From Micrococcales bacterium (lineage in GTDB: Bacteria; Actinomycetota; Actinomycetes; Actinomycetales; Dermatophilaceae), in assembly GCA_003157445.1 (NCBI GenBank), contig PMJN01000475.1:1-8630 (forward strand): a DNA stretch of 8,630 bases, given 5' to 3'. The notes under the pieces are model-generated. The model was not told where the DNA came from, ran no database searches, and saw only the letters and a list, made by a program, of their open reading frames with translations. This document shows, in pieces, positions 1-5,808 of the stretch (position 1 is the stretch's first letter; each line of letters begins with the position of its first letter). A program made the translations under genes and the position numbers.

Positions 1-1
1 C

Positions 2-226
2 ATCGCGCTCGGCGTTTCGCTTGCGCAGTCCTCGGCCGCGTCAACTGCCGCGACGAGCACGAGCAAGGCCCAGCCGGCGGCTCCAGCCCCGCCCCCGGAC
101 AACAGCAACCAGCAAGCCGCCCCAGACGACAGCAGCGGGCAGGCTCCGTTGGCTGCCCCGCAGCAGCCCCCGGCAGACACCTCACAACAACAGGCTCCGC
201 CGGCGGCGGTTTCGGGTGGGTCCTGA
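2..226 (+). CDS. Unknown protein, C-terminal fragment with Pro/Gln/Ala-rich tail (5' end outside window)
   Basis: An open frame enters from the left edge and ends at the TGA at 224-226, giving 74 residues. The first 10 or so (IALGVSLAQSS) are hydrophobic and small, like the end of a membrane helix or the junction after one. The remainder is low complexity, rich in Pro, Gln, Ala and Ser, with almost no charge apart from a few Asp and a single Lys. Such tails are common on exported or membrane-anchored actinobacterial proteins as disordered extracytoplasmic linkers. The gene stops 38 bases before the ferric-reductase-like gene on the same strand, so it may be the first visible member of that operon. 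The functional domain is upstream and cannot be named. FMN-binding or ApbE-type proteins often accompany such redox modules, but nothing here shows that. I am fairly sure of the frame and know nothing of the function. Confidence 0.6.
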   Translation: MALGVSLAQSSAASTAATSTSKAQPAAPAPPPDNSNQQAAPDDSSGQAPLAAPQQPPADTSQQQAPPAAVSGGS

Positions 227-228
227 TC

Positions 229-260
229 TGGCTAGTCTCGAGCTAGCTACTCGGGGGACT
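229..260 (+). promoter_or_regulatory. Possible pair of competing RNA hairpins before the ferric-reductase-like gene
   Basis: The 38-base gap contains two mutually exclusive foldings. The first pairs 229-235 with 243-249 (core GCTAG/CTAGC, extended by a G-U and a U-A pair) around a 7-base loop and leaves the ribosome binding site GGGGGA at 253-258 free. The second pairs 234-237 with 257-260 (AGTC/GACT) and 239-242 with 250-253 (CGAG/CTCG), burying much of that site. This is seen by eye only; short GC-rich pairings arise easily by chance, so a regulatory role is speculative. Confidence 0.2.
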
Positions 261-264
261 CTGA

Positions 265-1374
265 ATGAATAGTCAGGTGTGGTGGTTCGCCACCCGCGCT
301 ACCGGTATCGCCGCACTCGTTCTGCTTACGGCGTCCATGGTGCTGGGAATCCTCACCTCCAGCAGGTACGCACGACCGAAACTGCCGCGCTTTGTCACCA
401 TGGGCCTGCACCGCAACGTGTCGCTGCTGGTCCTGGTGTTCCTCGCAATGCACATCATCACGACCGTCGTCGACTCGTTCGCACCGGTGGCCTGGACCGA
501 TGCCATACTGCCGTTCGCGGGCACCTACCGCCCGCTGTGGCTCGGACTGGGAGCATTGTCGTTCGATCTGCTGATCGCGCTGACCGTGACAAGCCTGTTG
601 CGGGCAAGGCTGGGCTACCAGACCTGGCGTTGGATCCACTGGGCATCGTATGCATGCTGGCCCACCGCCGTCATACACGCTCTGGGCACCGGCACCGACA
701 CGAAGCTGCCACTGTTTGTGGCCGTGAGCGCCGTTTGCATCGGGTCGGTCGTCATCGCCTTGTGGTACCGACTCGGAGCTGGCTGGCCGGAGCATCGCGG
801 TGTTCGGGTGAGTTCGGCGGTGGCCTCGGTCGTGCTGCCGCTTCTCGCGTTCGGGTGGTGGCTCGGGGGACCGCTCCAGCCGGGCTGGGCACAAAAAGCC
901 GGCACGCCCGTCTCCCCGACCGCCCATAACAAGCCCGCTGTGGGTACCAAGCCCTCAACCTCTACGGGCCAGGCGTCGGCGGCGCAGCTGCCCAAACCAC
1001 CTTTTACAGCGCCACTGGTCGGCTCTATCACTCAGAGCGCACCGAATCAGAGCGGGCACATCGCCATTCGCGTCGTGGCTACCACCAGCGCAGGAACCAA
1101 CGGCGTTCTTGACATCGTGCTGGATGGCACTCCAACTGATGGGGGTGGAGTGAGCCTGACAGGAAGCCAGGTCAGCTACGGGACTGCGTCCCAACCTCAG
1201 CAATACACCGGCCACCTCAGCGGCCTGCACGGCTCTGTGCTGCAGATCGCGACAAAGGACAAGAGTGGCCAGCCGCTGGCGTTGACCGTCACCCTGAACA
1301 TCAACGGCGCCAAGGCCACCGGCCAGGTATCCGCCAAGGCCGGTCTCGCGGGAACCACAGGTAGCCAACAGTGA
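265..1374 (+). CDS. Ferric-reductase-like transmembrane haem protein with extracytoplasmic C-terminal domain
   Basis: A 369-residue membrane protein. Six helices are visible at about 12-31, 48-70, 92-112, 122-141, 149-168 and 183-201. Two pairs of histidines, H49/H63 in the second helix and H125/H138 in the fourth, are 14 and 13 residues apart, the pattern that binds two b haems in ferric reductase and NADPH oxidase membrane domains. The FAD and NAD(P)H domains that usually follow are absent. Instead there is a Ser/Thr/Pro/Ala linker (about 205-245) and a roughly 120-residue domain that looks beta-rich. Arg/Lys-rich loops after helices 1, 3 and 5 suggest the N-terminus and this C-terminal domain lie outside the cytoplasm. 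The ATG at 265 follows GGGGGA at 253-258. The stop overlaps the next gene's GTG, so the membrane part probably receives electrons from separate soluble partners encoded downstream. The family call is strong; the electron acceptor is unknown. Confidence 0.85.
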   Translation: MNSQVWWFATRATGIAALVLLTASMVLGILTSSRYARPKLPRFVTMGLHRNVSLLVLVFLAMHIITTVVDSFAPVAWTDAILPFAGTYRPLWLGLGALSFDLLIALTVTSLLRARLGYQTWRWIHWASYACWPTAVIHALGTGTDTKLPLFVAVSAVCIGSVVIALWYRLGAGWPEHRGVRVSSAVASVVLPLLAFGWWLGGPLQPGWAQKAGTPVSPTAHNKPAVGTKPSTSTGQASAAQLPKPPFTAPLVGSITQSAPNQSGHIAIRVVATTSAGTNGVLDIVLDGTPTDGGGVSLTGSQVSYGTASQPQQYTGHLSGLHGSVLQIATKDKSGQPLALTVTLNINGAKATGQVSAKAGLAGTTGSQQ

Positions 1375-2678
1375 CTCCGACGGTGCCGGCTGCCCCCCGG
1401 CCGGCCGAGCTTGCCCCGCAAGGACTGCCCCGGCTCATGGTCGGCGGTCCCGTTCCGGCACGACCGATGCCCCTGGCCGAGCACCTTGAACGGCACGGAG
1501 GCCTTCTCTTACAGGGTTTCGGGGGTGAGGGCGCCCCCATGATGTTGATCGACGCGGTCGAACGGGCTGGCCTGACCGGCCATGGTGGAGCAGGCTTTCC
1601 CACCGCTCGCAAGATGCGCGCCGTTGCCGGACGCCGACGCCCGGTGGTTGTGGTCAACGCGGCCGAGGGTGAACCCGCCTCACACAAGGACGCACTCCTG
1701 ATGCGCATCCGGCCACACCTGGTGCTGGACGGCGCCGTACTGGCCGCCGATGCCGTCGGCGCCCGTGAGGTCATCGTCGCCCTGCATGGCGGGCCTTCGT
1801 CGGCCCATGCCGCGGTAGCCGAGCGGGCGGCTGCCGGTCTTGACCCAGTCTCCATCAAAGTGGTGCAGGTGCCGAAAGAATATGTGGCCAGCGAGGAGTC
1901 CGCGCTGGTCCGGTTCCTGTCCGGCGCCCCCGCACTACCCACGTTCACCCCGCCTCGACCGTATGAACGAGGTGTCAATGGTCGCTCAACGCTCGTCCAG
2001 AACGCGGAGACACTCGCACACGTGGCGCTGATCGCCCGCTATGGCGACCAATGGTTTCGCTCGGTAGGCACACCCGAGGCGCCTGGCTCGTTACTCGTAA
2101 CGGTCGCCGGTGCCGTGCACCAACCGGGGGTATACGAGTTGGCGTTCGGGACGCCCCTGAAGACCGCGTTCGAGACCGCGGGCGGTTTCACCGAACCGGT
2201 GCAGGCAGTCTTGGTCGGCGGGTACTTCGGGGCATGGCTCCCGGCTGAGACCGCGTTGGGCCTGCCCCTGACCCCTGCCGACCTGAAAGCTGCGGGCGCC
2301 GCAATCGGCGCCGGGGTACTTCTAGCCCTGCCCGCATCGGCGTGCGGGCTGGCCGAGAGCCAACGGGTGGCAACGTGGCTGGCCAACCAAAGCGCGGGAC
2401 AGTGCGGCCCCTGCACCTTGGGCCTGCCTGCGATCGCCGACGATCTCGCCGTCTTGAACCGAGGCGGGAAGACCACGAACGTCCGCCATCGCCTGGATCG
2501 CCGGCTGAGCCTGGTGGAGGGACGGGGCGCCTGCCACCACCCCGACGGCACTGCCCGCTTCGTGGCCAGCGCGCTGCAGACATTCGCGCAGGACCTGGCC
2601 CGCCATCAACGTGGCAACCCATGCCCGCCGGCCCGACACCCCATGCTCCCTCTGCCCGATGATGCGGGGGGCTCATGA
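1371..2678 (+). CDS. NuoF-like flavin/iron-sulfur oxidoreductase with SLBB domain
   Basis: A soluble 435-residue relative of NuoF, the NADH-oxidising FMN subunit of complex I, and of the equivalent part of RnfC. The glycine-rich FMN loop GHGGAGFPT is at 70-78 (NuoF has Arg in place of His71), NAAEGEP at 96-102 (usually NADEGEP), and YVASEESAL at 171-179 matches the NuoF segment CGEETAL, keeping both glutamates. An SLBB-type domain covers about 240-292. The C-terminal Fe-S region has C345, C348 and C388, but the first of the four NuoF ligands is replaced by Ala342. The GTG start at 1371 overlaps the previous stop (GTGA), which indicates translational coupling; a weak AGG lies at 1359-1361. No separate NuoE or NuoG is present. 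It probably oxidises NAD(P)H or another cytoplasmic donor and passes electrons to the adjacent ferredoxin. The family is secure; the donor and direction of flow are inferred. Confidence 0.85.
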   Translation: MTPTVPAAPRPAELAPQGLPRLMVGGPVPARPMPLAEHLERHGGLLLQGFGGEGAPMMLIDAVERAGLTGHGGAGFPTARKMRAVAGRRRPVVVVNAAEGEPASHKDALLMRIRPHLVLDGAVLAADAVGAREVIVALHGGPSSAHAAVAERAAAGLDPVSIKVVQVPKEYVASEESALVRFLSGAPALPTFTPPRPYERGVNGRSTLVQNAETLAHVALIARYGDQWFRSVGTPEAPGSLLVTVAGAVHQPGVYELAFGTPLKTAFETAGGFTEPVQAVLVGGYFGAWLPAETALGLPLTPADLKAAGAAIGAGVLLALPASACGLAESQRVATWLANQSAGQCGPCTLGLPAIADDLAVLNRGGKTTNVRHRLDRRLSLVEGRGACHHPDGTARFVASALQTFAQDLARHQRGNPCPPARHPMLPLPDDAGGS

Positions 2679-2875
2679 GCGCGCACCTGCGGGTGAACCC
2701 GATTGCGTGTCAAGCCCACGGGATATGCGCCGAACTCCTGCCCGAGAGGATCACTCTGGATGAGTGGGGCTACCCCGTGCTGGATCCCCGGCCGGTCACC
2801 AGCGAGCTGATGGCGTACGCCCGCCGTGCAGTTGCCGACTGCCCGACCCTTGCGCTTGTGATTACGGAAGACTGA
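2675..2875 (+). CDS. Small single-cluster ferredoxin (CxxHxxC...CP type)
   Basis: A 66-residue acidic protein with the pattern C12-Q-A-H15-G-I-C18 and C56-P57. In ordinary [4Fe-4S] ferredoxins of this fold a cysteine sits where His15 is here. The three-cysteine form is typical of actinobacterial ferredoxins that carry a [3Fe-4S] cluster, or a [4Fe-4S] cluster with a non-cysteine ligand, and often serve cytochromes P450. No P450 is nearby; instead the gene lies between the NuoF-like and cytochrome b-like genes. Its natural role is therefore a one-electron carrier between the flavoprotein and a membrane haem protein (inference). The ATG at 2675 overlaps the preceding stop (ATGA), with a GCGGGGGG stretch at 2664-2671 as ribosome binding site. 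Length is normal for the family. No second cluster motif is present. Confidence 0.88.
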   Translation: MSAHLRVNPIACQAHGICAELLPERITLDEWGYPVLDPRPVTSELMAYARRAVADCPTLALVITED

Positions 2876-2879
2876 GGTC

Positions 2880-3569
2880 ATGGCACTAACACGAATCTGG
2901 GGCAAAGACTCGATGCGCGAACAGGGGGCCGAAGGCGCCGATGGCAATGCTCGCCTGACCGCTGCTGTGGGCGTGGTTCTGCTGGTCGCGCTGTTCGTTG
3001 AGGGAATCACCATCCTGCAGGTTCGCCAGCTGATCACCCTGCACATCTTCATCGGACTGGTGCTCATCCCACTGGTCGCGCTCAAGTTCGCCAGCACCTT
3101 CTACCGGTTCATCCGTTACTACACCAACAACCCCGCATACGTACGCCACGGGCCACCTGCCTCACTGCTGCGCTGGACCGCACCCCTGCTGATCATCTTC
3201 ACGGGGGCGCTCCTGGCCACTGGCGTGGCCCTGCTAGCTGTAACGCCTTCCAGGCCGGGGCTGATCCTCTTCGCGCACAAGGCCAGCTTCGCCATCTGGT
3301 TCGTCCTAATGGCGGTGCACGTCCTGGGCCACATCAAGGACGCAGTGGTGCTGTCCGGGTGGGACTGGTGGCCGCGCGCGGATCGAGCGCGGCCCCGCGG
3401 GAAGGGACAGCGACGCGGGCTTGTCGTGGTCTCGCTGGTGGTCGGGTTCGCGCTCGCGGTGGCACTGCTACCGATCGCGTCGCCGTGGACCTCACGGCCC
3501 ATCCGCCACAGTGGAGCCTCACAGTTAGGCCATCCGGCCGTCACGATCAGGGACTCCTCGTGGCCGTAG
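2880..3569 (+). CDS. Cytochrome b-like integral membrane protein, five helices
   Basis: A 229-residue membrane protein with hydrophobic segments at about 26-46, 51-72, 99-121, 129-150 and 181-200. Histidines fall where haem ligands are expected: H55 in helix 2, H133 and H147 in helix 4, H151 just after it, and H90 in the loop between helices 2 and 3. This resembles diheme b-type cytochromes of the cytochrome b561 / formate dehydrogenase gamma kind, but I do not recognise an exact family. Basic residues before helix 1, between helices 2 and 3 and before helix 5 place the N-terminus inside and the last 29 residues outside. The ATG at 2880 is 4 bases after the ferredoxin stop, with a weak GAGGT overlapping that stop; ATG 2913 (Met12) is an alternative. 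It probably takes electrons from the ferredoxin or relays them to the ferric-reductase-like protein. Membrane nature is certain; haem binding is likely. Confidence 0.75.
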   Translation: MALTRIWGKDSMREQGAEGADGNARLTAAVGVVLLVALFVEGITILQVRQLITLHIFIGLVLIPLVALKFASTFYRFIRYYTNNPAYVRHGPPASLLRWTAPLLIIFTGALLATGVALLAVTPSRPGLILFAHKASFAIWFVLMAVHVLGHIKDAVVLSGWDWWPRADRARPRGKGQRRGLVVVSLVVGFALAVALLPIASPWTSRPIRHSGASQLGHPAVTIRDSSWP

Positions 3570-4273
3570 GCCCGGACGAAACAGCGGTACCGCGCGCCAA
3601 CGAGAACCCGCCGACCGGGCTGCACGTGCTGGTGATCGAGGACGACCCGGCAATCGGGCGACAGCTCGAGCGCGGCCTGATTCGCGCGGGATACGGCGTG
3701 AGCAGGGCCGCTGACGGCAGTCAGGCTCTCCTGGCTGACCCCGCCGATGTGATCCTGCTTGATCTAGGGCTCCCAGACATAGACGGGCTGGAGCTCTGCC
3801 AACGGCTCCGTGCACGCTCATCAGCGGCGATCATCGCAGTAACGGCGCGCAGCGAAGAAGCCACGCGGGTGGCCACGTTGGACGCAGGCGCCGATGACTA
3901 CCTCATCAAGCCGTTCGGCTTCGTGGAACTGCTTGCCCGCATACGAGCGGTGCTGCGCCGCATCAACCCCATTGAGAGCGGCCAACTACGCCACGGATCG
4001 CTCACCGTTGATCCGCGTACGCGTCGGGTGTTCGTGGGGGACCGCGATATCGCTTTGACGCCCAAGGAGTTCGATCTGCTCTCCTGCCTGGCCGAGGACC
4101 CGGGACGAGCGCTGACCCGTCAGGAGATCCTCGAACGAGCCTGGGGTGGGCATTGGTACGGGCCGAGCAAGGTGCTCGACGTTCATGTCGCATCCCTGCG
4201 GCGCAAGCTGGGAGATCCTGCTCTGATCGAGACCGTCTACGGAATCGGCTATCGACTCGCATCGATCGAATAG
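3560..4273 (+). CDS. OmpR/PhoB-family DNA-binding response regulator
   Basis: The 237-residue product has a receiver domain at about 21-135: acidic pocket E27-D28-D29, phospho-acceptor D68 (ILLDLGLPD), T95 and K117 in KPF. A winged-helix DNA-binding domain follows at about 143-235, with LTPKEFDLL at 166-174 and the recognition-helix region KVLDVHVASLRRKLG at 204-218. It should be phosphorylated by the kinase encoded 9 bases downstream and then bind promoter DNA. I chose the GTG at 3560 because it has AGGGA at 3549-3553 seven bases before it and leaves a normal receiver start. The frame is open further upstream, to 3359, but that stretch overlaps the cytochrome gene and encodes Arg-rich nonsense. 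The start lies 10 bases inside the cytochrome b-like gene, so the regulator appears translationally tied to the redox genes, which are its most obvious targets (inference). Confidence 0.92.
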   Translation: MAVGPDETAVPRANENPPTGLHVLVIEDDPAIGRQLERGLIRAGYGVSRAADGSQALLADPADVILLDLGLPDIDGLELCQRLRARSSAAIIAVTARSEEATRVATLDAGADDYLIKPFGFVELLARIRAVLRRINPIESGQLRHGSLTVDPRTRRVFVGDRDIALTPKEFDLLSCLAEDPGRALTRQEILERAWGGHWYGPSKVLDVHVASLRRKLGDPALIETVYGIGYRLASIE

Positions 4274-4282
4274 CATCCCACC

Positions 4283-5650
4283 GTGACCCGACGTATCCTC
4301 GCGGCGTTCCTCGGCCTGACTCTCGCCCTGCTGATCGGCGTGGTTGTGCCGCTCGGCGTGATGGCCTCCGCACATGACAGGCAGGCGTTCGCCGACCAGA
4401 CGGTCTCGGCCTCCGCAGCCCTGGCTAGCGCTGCGGAAGAACAGCTCGCCGACCACGAGCACGGGACGCTGATCTCGGGCATACTCGGCTATCGCCCAGC
4501 CCTGGTCGGCAACGACGAGATCGCCGTCTACGACAAGAGCGGACACGTTGTCATCCGCGGCCCCGCACAGCTGCGGGTAACCCCAGCCCAGGTAGCTGCG
4601 GCCCTGTCCGGCCAGACCGTTCAACAGTGGCAGGAGAATCCGCAAGACGGTCTGCTCGTGCTGCGACCGGCATACTCCGGCTCGCGAATCGTGGGAGCGG
4701 CGGTCGTGCAACGAGCCGCACAGCCCCTCAGCCAACAGGTCGCCAGCCTCTGGCTCGGGCTCACTCTGACCGGACTGGCCGCGATCTTGCTGGCCACCAC
4801 ACTGAGCATTGCGCTGGCCAGATGGGTTGGGCGCCCGCTGCGACGGCTCGACACCACCGCCAACCGTCTCGGGGCCGGTGAGCTCACGGTGCGTGCCTCC
4901 ACCCAGATGGGACCGCCTGAGACACGACACCTCGCGGGCACATTCAACGACATGGCCGGCCGCCTCGAGGCCCTGGTCGGCAGCCACCGAACCCTGGTGG
5001 CCGATATCAGCCACCAGTTGCGGACACCGCTTGCGGCGCTGCGGCTGCGGCTCGAGCTGCTCCACGACGACGTAGACCCGGCCGCGGCAGGCGAGCTGGA
5101 CGGTGCACTCGGCGAGATCGCGCGGCTCTCCAGGCTCGTCGACGGGTTGTTGGCCGTGGCCCGAGCCGAGAACACCCAACCCGCCCCCGTCACCGTCGAC
5201 CTCACCCAGCTCGCCGCGGAGCGGGTGGCTATCTGGTCGCCACTGGCGGCGGAACGTCACATCCAGCTCCTGACATCCTCCAGCCAGGCCAGCGTCGCGG
5301 CCACTCCGGGACATCTGGAGCAGGTTCTCGACAACCTGTTGGCCAATGCCCTGGATGTGACCCCGCATGGCGGGCAGATCACCGTCGCGATTCGCCAGCA
5401 TCACGACCGCGTCCGACTGGAGGTCATCGACAGCGGACCAGGTATGACCTCAGCCCAACGCGACCAGGCCTTCCGCCGGTTCTGGACCCAGCCAGGCGAC
5501 AGCCCGTCACGCGACACCACCTCCAGCAGCGGACTCGGGCTGGCCATCGTGCATCGCCTCATCACCGTCGATGGCGGCACGATCGAGCTGAGCAACGTCC
5601 CCGATAGTGGGTTGGCCGTGCAGATCGACCTTCACGCCGCGCCCGGGTGA
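4283..5650 (+). CDS. HAMP-containing sensor histidine kinase
   Basis: The 455-residue protein has a membrane helix at about 6-29, an extracytoplasmic sensor region of about 125 residues (30-154), a second helix at about 155-179, a HAMP linker to about 232 and a HisKA domain with the phospho-accepting H244 in DISHQLRTPL. The ATP-binding domain shows the N box (N351 and N355), the G1 box DSGPGM at 383-388, the F box FRRFW at 397-401 and the G2 box SSGLGLAIVH at 415-424. All residues needed for activity are present. The sensor region has no cysteine and no obvious haem motif; its DEIAVYDKSG stretch (78-87) could be a PAS/Cache-like strand pair. The GTG at 4283 has no clear ribosome binding site, so translation probably depends on coupling to the regulator gene. 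It is the partner of that regulator; the signal is unknown but is sensed at the outer face of the membrane. Confidence 0.92.
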   Translation: MTRRILAAFLGLTLALLIGVVVPLGVMASAHDRQAFADQTVSASAALASAAEEQLADHEHGTLISGILGYRPALVGNDEIAVYDKSGHVVIRGPAQLRVTPAQVAAALSGQTVQQWQENPQDGLLVLRPAYSGSRIVGAAVVQRAAQPLSQQVASLWLGLTLTGLAAILLATTLSIALARWVGRPLRRLDTTANRLGAGELTVRASTQMGPPETRHLAGTFNDMAGRLEALVGSHRTLVADISHQLRTPLAALRLRLELLHDDVDPAAAGELDGALGEIARLSRLVDGLLAVARAENTQPAPVTVDLTQLAAERVAIWSPLAAERHIQLLTSSSQASVAATPGHLEQVLDNLLANALDVTPHGGQITVAIRQHHDRVRLEVIDSGPGMTSAQRDQAFRRFWTQPGDSPSRDTTSSSGLGLAIVHRLITVDGGTIELSNVPDSGLAVQIDLHAAPG

Positions 5651-5668
5651 GGAAGGGAACGCCATCTG

Positions 5669-5695
5669 CCGGCCGTGGTACTACTGCCTGGCCGG
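5669..5695 (+). terminator. Hairpin after the sensor kinase gene, candidate terminator
   Basis: CCGGCC at 5669-5674 pairs with GGCCGG at 5690-5695. Inside it, a G-U pair, a one-base bulge at 5676 and four more pairs (5677-5680 with 5685-5688) close a CTAC tetraloop. The hairpin begins 18 bases past the kinase stop. No run of T follows, so classic rho-independent function is doubtful, although U-poor hairpins are often proposed as terminators in actinobacteria. Confidence 0.35.
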
Positions 5696-5808
5696 GTCGA
5701 CTGACAGAATCAAAGCCCAACAGGGATGAGATTCCGGGGATTGCCCGGTTGTATGGGTAGATTGCGATTGGCTCAGCCCGGTGGCCTACGCAAGAGGCGA
5801 GGACTGCA
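5696..5808 (+). promoter_or_regulatory. Spacer likely to hold the promoter of the AI-2E-family gene
   Basis: This is the longest non-coding stretch before the next gene. It is less GC-rich than its surroundings. TAGATT at 5758-5763 fits a -10 consensus (TAnnnT), but no good -35 lies at the right distance (TTCCGG at 5732-5737 is 20 bases away). A strong purine-rich ribosome binding site, AGGCGAGGA, occupies 5795-5803. A promoter is expected from position, not proven by sequence. Confidence 0.25.

Noticed and set aside
21..272. Small + strand open frame rich in arginine at the left edge
   Set aside because: It is an out-of-frame reading of the Pro/Gln-rich tail; the frame ending at 226 has the more plausible composition and leaves a normal gap to the next gene.
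247..927. Minus-strand open frame of 226 codons opposite the ferric-reductase-like gene
   Set aside because: His/Gln/Arg/Gly-rich translation typical of the complement of hydrophobic codons; no motif and no ribosome binding site.
3359..3559. Upstream extension of the response regulator frame
   Set aside because: It overlaps the cytochrome b-like gene, encodes Arg/Gly/Ala-rich sequence unlike a receiver domain, and a well placed ribosome binding site supports GTG 3560.
3986..5404. Long minus-strand open frame of 472 codons opposite the regulator and kinase genes
   Set aside because: It lies wholly opposite two genes with complete catalytic motifs. Its product is Gln/Gly/Arg-rich low-complexity sequence without a recognisable domain, as expected from antisense reading of GC-rich codons.
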